DNA of 64,000 nt from NCBI GenBank assembly GCA_963659365.1, contig CAVKTI010000001.1, positions 35,494 to 99,493 on the forward strand. The letters run 5' to 3'. Source of the DNA: W0P28-013 sp963659365 (GTDB lineage: Bacteria; Bacteroidota; Bacteroidia; Bacteroidales; Paludibacteraceae). Each line of letters starts with the position of its first letter. Position 1 is the stretch's first letter. The position numbers and the translations under genes are program-made. Below, in pieces: positions 1 to 8,467 of the stretch. Below the pieces are notes generated by a model. It made no database searches. It saw only the letters and a program-made list of their open reading frames with translations, and was not told the origin of the DNA.

Positions 1-1722
1 ACCAACTACTTCACCGCCTACGAAGGCATTGTGCATTACATCGAAATACAACAAGAAATGGCCGAAATATCGGCGGCGGAGCAGAAGTGGGCAAACCAAT
101 TTTTTGCGACGGTGCAATGTCCCGAATGCCACGGCGCACGCCTCAATTGCGAAGCCCTGAACTACCGCATAGCGGGCAAAAATATCGCCGAACTGTCGGC
201 TATGGAACTGGGCGACCTGCACGCTTGGCTGCGCGATGCGCCCAAAGCGATGTCGGAAAAACAGTTGGCCATCGCCACCGAAATTCTGAAAGAGATAAAC
301 ACGCGCTTGCAATTTCTGTTCGATGTGGGGCTTGGATACCTATCGCTCGACCGTGCTTCGGCTACGCTGTCGGGCGGCGAAAGTCAGCGCATTCGCTTGG
401 CTACGCAAATCGGGTCGCAACTGGTGAATGTGCTTTATATTCTCGACGAACCGAGCATCGGGCTGCATCAGCGCGACAACCAAAAACTGATTGCTTCGCT
501 CAAAAATCTGCGCGACATGGGCAATTCGGTCATTGTGGTGGAACACGACGAGGAGATGATGCGCGCCGCCGACTACATTGTCGATCTTGGGCCGCGCGCT
601 GGCCGATTGGGCGGCAATGTGGTGTTCGAAGGCACGCCCGCCGAAATGCTGATGCGCGACACACTCACATCGAGTTACCTGAACGGCACGCGCAAAATCG
701 AGATTCCTGCCACACGGCGCACTGGCAACGGTCTTTGGCTCACACTGCGCGGTGCCAGCGGCAACAATCTGAAAAATGTCGATCTCGGCATTCCACTCGG
801 CACGCTGGTGTGCATTACTGGCGTGTCGGGGTCGGGCAAATCGACACTGATAAACCGTACATTGCAGCCGATATTGAGCCAAAAACTCTACCGCTCGAAC
901 GAAAAACCGCTGCCCTACATCAGCATCGAAGGCATCGAAAATATCGACAAGGTGGTGAAGGTCGATCAAGCACCCATCGGACGCACACCGCGCTCAAATC
1001 CAGCCACTTACACCAATATTTTCACCGATATACGCAATCTTTTTGCCAATCTCACCGAATCGAAAATGCGTGGCTACAAACCCGGACGATTCTCGTTCAA
1101 TACCGCTGGCGGTCGCTGCGAAACCTGCCGCGGCAATGGCTATAAAACGCTGGAAATGAACTTTTTGCCCGATGTGTTGGTGTCGTGCGAAGCGTGCCAC
1201 GGCAAACGCTACAACCGCGAAACGCTCGAAGTGCGCTTCAAGGGAAAATCCATTGCCGATGTGCTGGATATGACGATAAACCAAGCGGTGGAATTTTTCG
1301 AAAATATGCCGTCGTTTGTCTATAAACTGAAAGTGCTGCAAGATGTCGGGTTGGGCTACATCAAACTGGGGCAGTCGAGCACCACGCTGTCGGGCGGCGA
1401 AAGTCAGCGCATAAAACTGGCCGCCGAACTGTCGAAACGCGACACAGGGCGCACACTCTACCTGCTCGACGAACCGACTACTGGCCTGCATTTCGAGGAT
1501 ATTCGTGTGCTGCTCGGCGTGCTGAATCGCCTTGTGAACCGCGGCAACACGGTGGTCGTCATCGAGCACAACCTTGATGTGGTAAAATGCGCCGACTACA
1601 TCATCGACATGGGTCCCGAAGCTGGCAAACAAGGCGGCGAAATAGTCGCCGTTGGCACGCCCGAACAAGTCGCCCAAAGCCCCCAAAGCATCACTGCGCC
1701 GTACTTGAAACGGATGCTGTAA
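1..1722 (+). CDS. uvrA: UvrA, excinuclease ABC subunit A (3' part; 5' end outside window)
   Basis: This is the DNA-damage recognition ATPase of nucleotide excision repair, working with UvrB in the cytoplasm. The frame is open from base 1, so the gene begins upstream; about 573 codons of a protein usually near 940 are present. Visible in order are a CPECHGARL zinc motif, the first ABC signature LSGGESQRIRLA with LDEPSIGLH, the second Walker A (GVSGSGKST), a zinc module with CETC and CEAC pairs, and the second signature LSGGESQRIKLA with LDEPTTGLH. Both ABC cassettes are intact as far as seen. The C-terminus (APYLKRML) is typical. Identification is secure. Confidence 0.97.
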   Translation, partial: TNYFTAYEGIVHYIEIQQEMAEISAAEQKWANQFFATVQCPECHGARLNCEALNYRIAGKNIAELSAMELGDLHAWLRDAPKAMSEKQLAIATEILKEINTRLQFLFDVGLGYLSLDRASATLSGGESQRIRLATQIGSQLVNVLYILDEPSIGLHQRDNQKLIASLKNLRDMGNSVIVVEHDEEMMRAADYIVDLGPRAGRLGGNVVFEGTPAEMLMRDTLTSSYLNGTRKIEIPATRRTGNGLWLTLRGASGNNLKNVDLGIPLGTLVCITGVSGSGKSTLINRTLQPILSQKLYRSNEKPLPYISIEGIENIDKVVKVDQAPIGRTPRSNPATYTNIFTDIRNLFANLTESKMRGYKPGRFSFNTAGGRCETCRGNGYKTLEMNFLPDVLVSCEACHGKRYNRETLEVRFKGKSIADVLDMTINQAVEFFENMPSFVYKLKVLQDVGLGYIKLGQSSTTLSGGESQRIKLAAELSKRDTGRTLYLLDEPTTGLHFEDIRVLLGVLNRLVNRGNTVVVIEHNLDVVKCADYIIDMGPEAGKQGGEIVAVGTPEQVAQSPQSITAPYLKRML

Positions 1723-1758
1723 GCGTTGAATTATTGACCCATCGAATGTTCATTTTCG

Positions 1759-1786
1759 TGCGGACGCACTTGGTGCGCCCCTACTT
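1759..1786. repeat. Palindromic repeat family B, copy 1 (GGACGCAC..GTGCG)
   Basis: A short inverted repeat with arms GGACGCAC and GTGCGcCC, followed by CTAC. It matches six other intergenic sites in this window (near 8106, 13480, 15475, 41223, 55948 and 59963). It sits just after the uvrA stop and may also act as a weak hairpin. It is non-coding. Confidence 0.6.
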
Positions 1787-1930
1787 TATAACTTTCCTGC
1801 TCAAAAAAAAACGCCTCTCTATCTCGCTGAAAATCAGCAAAATGTGAAATAATTTTGAAAAATCGGTACTTTGTTTGCGCAAAGTAGTATAAAATGTTGT
1901 ACTTTTGTGGCGGCATTCGATCCAAAGGGG

Positions 1931-1961
1931 TTGGCTGCGTAGCGTTTTATTTGTACTTTTG
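1931..1961 (+). promoter_or_regulatory. Bacteroidota-type promoter for the ABC export genes
   Basis: TTG at 1931-1933, a 20-base spacer, then TACTTTTG at 1954-1961, matching TAnnTTTG. The ATG of the ATPase gene is at 1986. A second TACTTTTG lies at 1900-1907 with TTTG at 1874-1877 (22-base spacer), so tandem promoters are possible. Confidence 0.55.
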
Positions 1962-1985
1962 CCTGTTCGATAGACAGATACGGCG

Positions 1986-2660
1986 ATGATACAACTCGAG
2001 AACATTCACAAAACCTACAACCGCGGCACGGCAAATGCGCTGCATGTGCTGAAAGGCATCACGCTCGATGTGGCCGACGGCGAATTTGTCTCCATCATGG
2101 GTGCGTCGGGTTCGGGCAAATCGACACTGCTCAACATCGTCGGCATTCTCGACAACTACGACGAAGGTGCCTATCGCCTCGATGGACAACTCATCAAAAA
2201 TCTGAGCGAAACAGAAGCCGCACGCGTGCGCAACGAGAAGATTGGCTTTGTCTTTCAGTCGTTCAATCTGATTGGCTACAAAACGGCGTTGGAAAATGTG
2301 GCGTTGCCGCTCTACTACCGTGGCATCGGGCGCAAACGCCGTAACGCACTGGCTATGGAGTATCTCGACAAGATGGGGCTGAAAGAGTGGGCCAACCACC
2401 TGCCCAACGAACTGTCGGGCGGTCAGAAACAGCGTGTGGCCATAGCGCGCGCCATCATCGCCAAACCGCGGCTGGTGCTGGCCGACGAACCGACGGGCGC
2501 ACTCGACAGCGCCACATCGCAAGAGGTGATGAACCTGCTGCGCCAAGTGAACGCCGACGAGCATGTAACGATGGTGGTGGTAACGCACGCCCTCGAAGTG
2601 GCAGAGCAGACACAGCGCATCATTCGTTTCAAAGATGGCGTGATAGAGAGCGACCGATGA
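1986..2660 (+). CDS. ABC transporter ATP-binding protein (MacB/LolD type)
   Basis: This 224-residue ATPase should energise the two membrane proteins encoded directly after it. Walker A GASGSGKST is at residues 39-47, the Q-loop is near residue 91, the signature LSGGQ is at 143-147 and Walker B LVLADE is at 163-168, followed by a switch-region VTHA. Length and motifs fit the MacB/LolD/FtsE clan, which drives periplasmic mechanotransmission rather than classical transmembrane import. Its stop overlaps the next start (ATGA), implying translational coupling. The substrate cannot be read from sequence: antibiotic, peptide or lipoprotein export are all possible. Confidence 0.93.
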   Translation: MIQLENIHKTYNRGTANALHVLKGITLDVADGEFVSIMGASGSGKSTLLNIVGILDNYDEGAYRLDGQLIKNLSETEAARVRNEKIGFVFQSFNLIGYKTALENVALPLYYRGIGRKRRNALAMEYLDKMGLKEWANHLPNELSGGQKQRVAIARAIIAKPRLVLADEPTGALDSATSQEVMNLLRQVNADEHVTMVVVTHALEVAEQTQRIIRFKDGVIESDR

Positions 2661-3907
2661 AAGACCTTTTCGACGAAATATGGCTCACCATACGCGCCAA
2701 CAAGTTGCGGACTTGCCTCACAGGCTTCTCCATTGCATGGGGCATATTCATGCTCATCATCTTGCTGGGCGCAGGCAACGGCTTGCAAAACGGCATGAAA
2801 AAAGGGTTTCGCTACATGGCGCAAAATGTGATTTCGCTCTACCCCGGCTACACCTCGAAAGCCTACGGCGGCATGCAAAAGGGGCGGCGCATCTATTTCA
2901 CCCAAGCCGATGTCGATTTTCTGAAACGCAATGTGCCAAATTATACCGATTTTTCGGCCATTTACGACAAATGGAATTCGACTATAACCTACGGCAAAGA
3001 GGCTGTTTCGACCAATATGAGCGGCGTGGAGCCTGGTTTTGAAAAAATGCGTATGCTCGAGACCAAGAGCGGCCGCTTTTTGAACGCTGCCGACCAGCGC
3101 GAGCGGCGCAAAGCGGTGGTGATACACACCCAAACTGCCCAAGCGCTGTTCCACGGCGGCGAGGCTGTGGGGAAATATGTGCAGATCGACAATGTGCCGT
3201 TTTGTGTGGTGGGCGTTTACGAAAACGAGGGTGGCGGCGGCAATCGCCAGCCCGAATTTTACATTCCCTACGCCACGGCACAGGCCATTTTCAACGCTTC
3301 GGGGCGCATCTACGATGTGTCGTTCACGGTCGAAGGCATCGAGACCAAAGCCGCCAGCGAGCAGTATACCCAAAACCTGCGGCAACTGCTGGCGCAGCGT
3401 TTGCAGTTCGACCCCACCGACCAAAACGCCATCTGGATAGCCGACCGCATACAGAGTTACATGCAGGCACAAACCATTTTCGGCGCGATTGCGCTTTTTG
3501 TCTGGATTATCGGCATTGGCACGCTGGTGGCGGGCATTGTGGGCGTGAGCAACATTATGCTGATAACTGTGAAAGAGCGCACCCACGAGTTTGGCATTCG
3601 TAAAGCGTTGGGCGCATCGCCCGCCTCGATTTTGCGGCAAGTGGTGGTGGAATCGCTCACGATAACGGCCATTTTTGGCTTTCTCGGCATGATGTTGGGC
3701 ATTTTCACCACCGAAGGCGTGGCTAAATTGCTCGAAATGGCGCAGCAAGGTTCCGACGACATCACCATTTTTGCCAACCCAACGGTCGATTTGAGCATTG
3801 TGCTGGCGGCAACGGCCATTCTGGTGGTGGCTGGCGTATTGGCAGGATATGTGCCTGCACGGCGCGCCGTCGGCATAAAACCGATAGAGGCATTGCAGTA
3901 CAAATGA
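2657..3907 (+). CDS. ABC transporter permease (MacB-like), first
   Basis: A 416-residue inner-membrane protein with MacB/FtsX topology. One N-terminal membrane segment (about residues 18-40) is followed by a large periplasmic domain and three C-terminal membrane segments. The conserved stretch VGVSNIMLITVKERTHEFGIRKALGAS precedes the second membrane helix and is diagnostic of this permease family. The start is the ATG overlapping the ATPase stop; the reading frame runs further upstream only because it is open inside the ATPase gene. A paralogous permease follows 13 bp later, so the pair probably forms a heterodimer. Confidence 0.92.
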   Translation: MKDLFDEIWLTIRANKLRTCLTGFSIAWGIFMLIILLGAGNGLQNGMKKGFRYMAQNVISLYPGYTSKAYGGMQKGRRIYFTQADVDFLKRNVPNYTDFSAIYDKWNSTITYGKEAVSTNMSGVEPGFEKMRMLETKSGRFLNAADQRERRKAVVIHTQTAQALFHGGEAVGKYVQIDNVPFCVVGVYENEGGGGNRQPEFYIPYATAQAIFNASGRIYDVSFTVEGIETKAASEQYTQNLRQLLAQRLQFDPTDQNAIWIADRIQSYMQAQTIFGAIALFVWIIGIGTLVAGIVGVSNIMLITVKERTHEFGIRKALGASPASILRQVVVESLTITAIFGFLGMMLGIFTTEGVAKLLEMAQQGSDDITIFANPTVDLSIVLAATAILVVAGVLAGYVPARRAVGIKPIEALQYK

Positions 3908-3920
3908 AACGCTTGGAGCG

Positions 3921-5186
3921 ATGTTCGATTTAGACTTTTGGCACGAGATTCAACAGGCGGTTATGCGCAACAAGTCGCGCAGTCTGCTCACGGCGTTTGG
4001 CGTCTTTTGGGGCATGTTTATGCTCACTGTGATGGCTGGCATGGGCATCGGCGTACGCAACGGTATAAACAGTGGTGTCGATCAGATAGAATCGAACTCG
4101 GTATTTATGTGGTCGGACAAGACCTCGGAGGCCTACAAAGGCTTTCAGCGCGGCCGCTACTGGACTATAAGCACCAGCGACTACGAGGCGGTGAAGCAGC
4201 AGTTTGCGCCACGCATAAAATACAGCAGCGGCATTGTGTGGGGCGACAGTCGCGGCGACAAAAATGTGGTGCGCGGCGAACGGTCGGGCTCATTTTCGGT
4301 GATGGGATTCGCTGCCGAATACGACAAAATTGAGCCTGTGCGCATACTGCAAGGCCGCTTTATCAACGACATGGATGTGCGCGACCACCGCAAAGTGTGC
4401 GTGGTGGGCAAACGCGTGGTGAACGACCTTTTTGCGCCGGGCGAACAGCCCATCGGCGAACTTGTTCGGGTGAATGGTGTGTACTACACCATCGTTGGCG
4501 TGGTGGAACCGCTGTCGGACAGAATACAACTCTTCGGCAACTGGGACGAACTGGTGAGTCTGCCGATAACCACGCTGCAACTGGCGCAAAATCAGGTGAA
4601 CACGATTCACTGCCTTGCCATTGCGGCGCACGCTTCGGAAAATATCGAAACGCTCGAAACCGATGTGAAACAGTTTTTGAAACAGCGCAACAATATCTCG
4701 CCTACCGACGAGCAGGCCATCAGTTCGTTCAACTTGAGCAAAATGTTCCAACTGTTCGCCGGGCTAACCATCGGCATCAATGTGCTGATTTGGATTGTGG
4801 GACTTGGCACACTTCTTGCAGGAGTTATTGGTGTAAGCAACATCATGCTGGTAACGGTGCGAGAGCGCACACAAGAGATTGGCGTACGGCGGGCGTTGGG
4901 TGCGTCGCCACTGAACATCATCAAGCAGATAATGTGCGAAAGTCTCGTACTCACCGTTGTGGCGGGGCTGCTTGGGTTGGTCGGCGGCGTGGGCGTGTTG
5001 GTGGCGGTGTCGTCGCTGCTGACCAATGCGGGCGATGCCAGCCAATTTCTGCTCAATCCGCAAATTTCGTTCAATATAGCGATGGCGGCACTGGCTATCA
5101 TCGTTGTGGCGGGGCTGTTTGCGGGCTGGCTGCCGTCGAAACGCGCGCTGCAAATAAAAGCCATCGACGCACTGCGTGACGAATAG
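3921..5186 (+). CDS. ABC transporter permease (MacB-like), second
   Basis: A 421-residue paralogue of the preceding gene with the same plan: an N-terminal membrane segment, a periplasmic core and three C-terminal helices. The family hallmark is present as GVSNIMLVTVRERTQEIGVRRALGAS. Two half-type permeases beside one ATPase is the common Bacteroidales arrangement for MacB-like tripartite pumps. The usual adaptor and outer-membrane channel are not adjacent here but lie 3.3 kb downstream, after three other genes. Spacing to the previous stop is 13 bp, consistent with one operon. Confidence 0.92.
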   Translation: MFDLDFWHEIQQAVMRNKSRSLLTAFGVFWGMFMLTVMAGMGIGVRNGINSGVDQIESNSVFMWSDKTSEAYKGFQRGRYWTISTSDYEAVKQQFAPRIKYSSGIVWGDSRGDKNVVRGERSGSFSVMGFAAEYDKIEPVRILQGRFINDMDVRDHRKVCVVGKRVVNDLFAPGEQPIGELVRVNGVYYTIVGVVEPLSDRIQLFGNWDELVSLPITTLQLAQNQVNTIHCLAIAAHASENIETLETDVKQFLKQRNNISPTDEQAISSFNLSKMFQLFAGLTIGINVLIWIVGLGTLLAGVIGVSNIMLVTVRERTQEIGVRRALGASPLNIIKQIMCESLVLTVVAGLLGLVGGVGVLVAVSSLLTNAGDASQFLLNPQISFNIAMAALAIIVVAGLFAGWLPSKRALQIKAIDALRDE

Positions 5187-5220
5187 CGCAAAAAATGGAC
5201 ATTCCCTTTTTCAGAAAAAG

Positions 5221-5826
5221 ATGAATAACGCAAAACGACGAACAAACCGACTGCTTTTGGTGGCTCTCTGCTGGGCGACGCTGCCTGCTTACGCGCTCAC
5301 CAAGCACGAAACCGACTCGCTGCGCCACGAGGTGCGCCTCGGTTGGGGCGATATGCTGTTCGAAACCGCCGTATGGCACAGCACGCGCCACACCGACGAC
5401 TATCGCTACACTGGACATCTGTTTGCCGAGTACCAATATCACCCAAAATCGTGGCTTTCGGTGGGCATGATAGCCGACTACGAGCAGGTGCTGTGGCGGC
5501 AACTGGACGACAATTCGCAGCACACATTCTACAACATCGGGCTGCTGCCGACGGTGCGGTTTACCTACTATTTTCACGAATATGTCAATCTCTATTCGGC
5601 ACTGTTTGTGGGCTTGAATGTGAACGGCGGCAGCGACCGCGACTTCCGCAATCGGCTTGTGGCGTGCGCGCCAGCGTTTGGCATCACTGCCTTGGGTGTG
5701 AGTGTGGGCAAAGCGCACTGGTTTGGTGCGGTGGAGATTGGCGGTCTGAACGCCCTCGTGAGCAAAGACGAAATCTATATGGTGGGGTCGCGGCTCTTTA
5801 CAGCGTCGGTGGGCTATCGTTTTTGA
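5221..5826 (+). CDS. Small outer-membrane beta-barrel-like protein, unknown function
   Basis: A 201-residue predicted exported protein. The start at 5221 is preferred over the upstream in-frame ATG at 5176. It gives a clean signal peptide (MNNAKRRTNRLLLVALCW then LPAYA), avoids overlap with the permease gene, and has an A-rich GAAAAAG just upstream. The mature part alternates aromatic and polar residues (for example HLFAEYQYHP, FTYYFHEYVNLYSALF) and ends SVGYRF with a terminal Phe, as in small outer-membrane barrels. It lies 34 bp after the permease gene and 28 bp before the lipase-like gene, suggesting co-transcription. No specific family was recognised. Confidence 0.75.
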   Translation: MNNAKRRTNRLLLVALCWATLPAYALTKHETDSLRHEVRLGWGDMLFETAVWHSTRHTDDYRYTGHLFAEYQYHPKSWLSVGMIADYEQVLWRQLDDNSQHTFYNIGLLPTVRFTYYFHEYVNLYSALFVGLNVNGGSDRDFRNRLVACAPAFGITALGVSVGKAHWFGAVEIGGLNALVSKDEIYMVGSRLFTASVGYRF

Positions 5827-5854
5827 ACAATTTTTAGAGCAAAAAATCGGGAAA

Positions 5855-7144
5855 ATGGAGAAAATCACTGCAAATATAGCGTTGTTGGCACTGTTGTTGG
5901 TCGCCATGGGCTGCAAACACGACACGCCCGAATATATCGATTTCAGCAGTTACCAAAATCTGGGGCGCACCTTTGTGCCGATGAGCGAAACCACCAGCGA
6001 CATCATGGACGAAGCCCCGTGGGACAACATCGAGGAGCAGGTCGAGTTCGACGAGAATGGCGACATTGTTGCACCACAGCACGCTCCCGCCACGCGCGCC
6101 ACATCGATAACACAAACCGACCTTTTTCGCGAACTGATATCGGCGTTCAATGCGCGCAAAGTGCATCAGGTGGCGGGCGTTTACGAAAGCACCGACCTGC
6201 ACGGCAATCCGATTCGTGTGTCGGGCAAATTTTTCTACCCCAAAAACGAGCCGATGAAAAACCTGATTGTGGTGTCGCACTACACCATCGGGGCGAACCG
6301 CGAAGCACCGTCGGAAACATTCAGTTTTGAGGGCATGTTTGCCGCTTTGGGCTACGGCGTAATTATGGCCGACTACATCGGGTTTGGCGTTACTGCCGAC
6401 AGCATTCACCCCTATTTGCAGGCCGAAACCACGGCGCGCAATGTGATTGATATGGCGTTGGCGGTGCGGCCGTTTATTGCTGCACGCGGTTTGAAAGTGG
6501 AGTCGGACGAAATCATCTTGCTCGGCTATTCGCAGGGCGGCGCAACCACGCTACATGTGCAGCGGCTGCTCGAAACGCTGCCCGAATACAAGGGACTTTT
6601 CAAAATCAAGAAAAACTACGCTGGCGCAGGGCCTTACGACATAGCGCGCACCTACGACTACTGCGTGAAACAGGACAAAACAGGCATTCCGTGCGCCATT
6701 CCGATGATTATTCAGGGCATGAGCGCGGGCATGGACAAGCCGCTCGACATGGAGTTTTTCTTCAAAGACCCGCTGCTGTCGAACTACGACGAGTGGCTCA
6801 ATTCGAAGCGATATACCGTGAATCAGATGTCGACACTCATCGGTGTGAACCGTTTGAGCAAAATTCTGACCGAAAACGGCATCGACCGCACCAAAAACGA
6901 GACGGCGCGTTTCTATCGCGAATTGATTCAAAACAGCATTCCGCGCACCTATTTTCCTCAAGCGCCGCTCTATATGTTCCACTCGGAGGACGACCAGACC
7001 GTGCCGTTTGTCAATTCGCAGGTGATGCAGCGGCAGTTCCGCGAAAAATCGCCGCAAGTGGAGTACGATTTTGGGCATTACGGCAACCACATGAAAGGAG
7101 CCATCAAATTTCTACAAAAAGTTGGTAAGGAGTTGAAAAAATGA
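5855..7144 (+). CDS. Alpha/beta-hydrolase lipoprotein (secretory lipase/esterase-like)
   Basis: A 429-residue predicted SPII lipoprotein; the lipobox LVAMGC puts the lipidated Cys at residue 20. The hydrolase core carries the nucleophile elbow GYSQGG (Ser226), a likely acid in HSEDDQTVPF (Asp379 or Asp380) and His412 in YGNHM, the order expected for an alpha/beta-hydrolase triad. The shape, with ADYIGFG before the elbow and a cap insert after it, resembles secretory lipases and triacylglycerol/ester hydrolases. It should act at the cell envelope. It overlaps the next gene by 4 bp (ATGA), so the two are probably made together. The substrate is unknown. Confidence 0.82.
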   Translation: MEKITANIALLALLLVAMGCKHDTPEYIDFSSYQNLGRTFVPMSETTSDIMDEAPWDNIEEQVEFDENGDIVAPQHAPATRATSITQTDLFRELISAFNARKVHQVAGVYESTDLHGNPIRVSGKFFYPKNEPMKNLIVVSHYTIGANREAPSETFSFEGMFAALGYGVIMADYIGFGVTADSIHPYLQAETTARNVIDMALAVRPFIAARGLKVESDEIILLGYSQGGATTLHVQRLLETLPEYKGLFKIKKNYAGAGPYDIARTYDYCVKQDKTGIPCAIPMIIQGMSAGMDKPLDMEFFFKDPLLSNYDEWLNSKRYTVNQMSTLIGVNRLSKILTENGIDRTKNETARFYRELIQNSIPRTYFPQAPLYMFHSEDDQTVPFVNSQVMQRQFREKSPQVEYDFGHYGNHMKGAIKFLQKVGKELKK

Positions 7145-8061
7145 GAACGAAGATACTGAAAATCACCAGTTTAGCGGCGTTTCTGATTTTGCTGTCGGCA
7201 TGCAAAAAAGAGACGGTAACCAGCAGCACCTTCGATATGTCGGTGAGCAAAATACAGTCGTCGGCCGTGTGGATCGATGTGATTCCCGAAAACAACGACT
7301 TTTACTACCGTGTGGGCATTGCGTCGGCAGCCGATTACGCCAAATTTGAGTCCGATGCCAAATTTATCGACAACGATTATGCCGAAACGCTCGAACTCTA
7401 CAACACAATTTGCGAACTTTTGGGGCGCGACAATGTAAAATCGCTCGAAGAGACGATGTTCGAGGTCGGTGCTATCGACGGTCAGCGCAAAATGCTGCAA
7501 CCCGAAACCGACTACTACCTCTACGCCTACAGGCTCGACCGCAAAAAGAAGCCGATAAAAACGCTCATCAAAGTGCCGTTCAAAACGGTGAAAAAGCCCG
7601 TTTCCGACATCACTTTTGCGCTCACAGCCAACGGTTCGCAACTGACTGTGAAGCCATCGAACAACGACACCTACTATTGGGATCACGAACTGAAACAGAA
7701 CATCGACGACGACTATTTCGGCTCTATCTATCTCTGTTTCAGCGACATAATCGATACTTACTACGAATACGATTTCATCAACAGTCTGCTCTCGCAAGGC
7801 GACGACGACGACGATGTGGCGATTTACTATCCGCTTTCGGTGGGCGACACGCTGCAAGTGGCGTGCGTGGGCTACGCTGGCGAGCCATCGTCGAAATACC
7901 AATTTTTCGAGGTGATTTACCAAGGCGAAAACGCCCCCGCCGAGGTGCGCTCGATACAAGATCCGCTGTACGAAATGTTAGATTCGACAAACTATGCGCA
8001 GGCTTCGGCACGCCAAAATGCCATCGAGCGGTGCATTAAAAAAGTGAGTAGTGAGAAGTGA
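7141..8061 (+). CDS. Hypothetical lipoprotein
   Basis: A 306-residue protein with a lipoprotein signal (MRTKILKITS, hydrophobic core, lipobox LLSAC near residue 21, then KKE). The body has no catalytic motif I recognise. It has segments such as ETDYYLYAYRLD and KKPIKTLIKVPFKT that read like beta-sandwich strands, and a run of acidic residues (GDDDDDV) near residue 220. It is translationally coupled to the lipase-like gene, so a joint envelope role is likely. A 406-bp repeat-filled gap then separates it from the adaptor gene. Confidence 0.75.
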   Translation: MRTKILKITSLAAFLILLSACKKETVTSSTFDMSVSKIQSSAVWIDVIPENNDFYYRVGIASAADYAKFESDAKFIDNDYAETLELYNTICELLGRDNVKSLEETMFEVGAIDGQRKMLQPETDYYLYAYRLDRKKKPIKTLIKVPFKTVKKPVSDITFALTANGSQLTVKPSNNDTYYWDHELKQNIDDDYFGSIYLCFSDIIDTYYEYDFINSLLSQGDDDDDVAIYYPLSVGDTLQVACVGYAGEPSSKYQFFEVIYQGENAPAEVRSIQDPLYEMLDSTNYAQASARQNAIERCIKKVSSEK

Positions 8062-8105
8062 GGAATTTTTTAGTTTGAAAGTGAGAAAGTATAAAAGTGC
8101 GAAAG

Positions 8106-8129
8106 TAGGGACGCACCGCGTGCGTCCGA
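8106..8129. repeat. Palindromic repeat family B, copy 2
   Basis: GGGACGCAC, a short loop, then GTGCGTCCGAG. It is preceded by an octamer-like purine array (GAAAGTG variants, about 8083-8105), as at the other family B sites. It lies in the gap 8062-8467, which holds no gene. Confidence 0.6.
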
Positions 8130-8239
8130 GAATATAGACTTTTTAATTACCCAATTATCTAATTTCCAATTACTTAATTAAAAATTCAGTGGCATTTTGG
8201 AACGCAATAATTCTAAATTCACAATTCTTAATTGAAGAA

Positions 8240-8366
8240 AACCCCTCCCCTGCTTACGCAGGTGCTCCCCTTGAAAAGGGGAGATGTAAAGAAACAACTT
8301 GGATGCGTTCCTGTCCCCTTTACAAGGGGACGAGAAAAACGGGAATCCGTTTTTCGGGTGGGGTTA
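8240..8366. repeat. Composite palindromic repeat family A, copy 1
   Basis: A composite of two hairpins: CTGC.TTACGCAG beside CTCCCCTT.AAAAGGGGAG, then a spacer and TCCCCTTT.AAGGGGA, ending in an AAAACGGG/CCGTTTTT palindrome and GGGGTTAG. The same composite occurs in either orientation near 15537, 38849 and 56063. Small frames across it are artefacts of the repeat, not genes. Confidence 0.7.
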
Positions 8367-8390
8367 GAAAACAAAATCAACAGAAAACTT

Positions 8391-8425
8391 AGAAACAAAA
8401 ATTGCGATAGCAATTTTGAGAAACC
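8391..8425. repeat. Inverted repeat family E, copy 1
   Basis: AAACAAAAATTGC, four bases, then GCAATTTTGAGAAAC. Matching copies lie near 33575, 36156 and 40387. It is followed by an A-rich leader into the adaptor gene starting at 8468. Confidence 0.55.
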
Positions 8426-8467
8426 AGAAACCAGAAAAGGAATTTTTCTCTTAAAAATTGAACAGAT

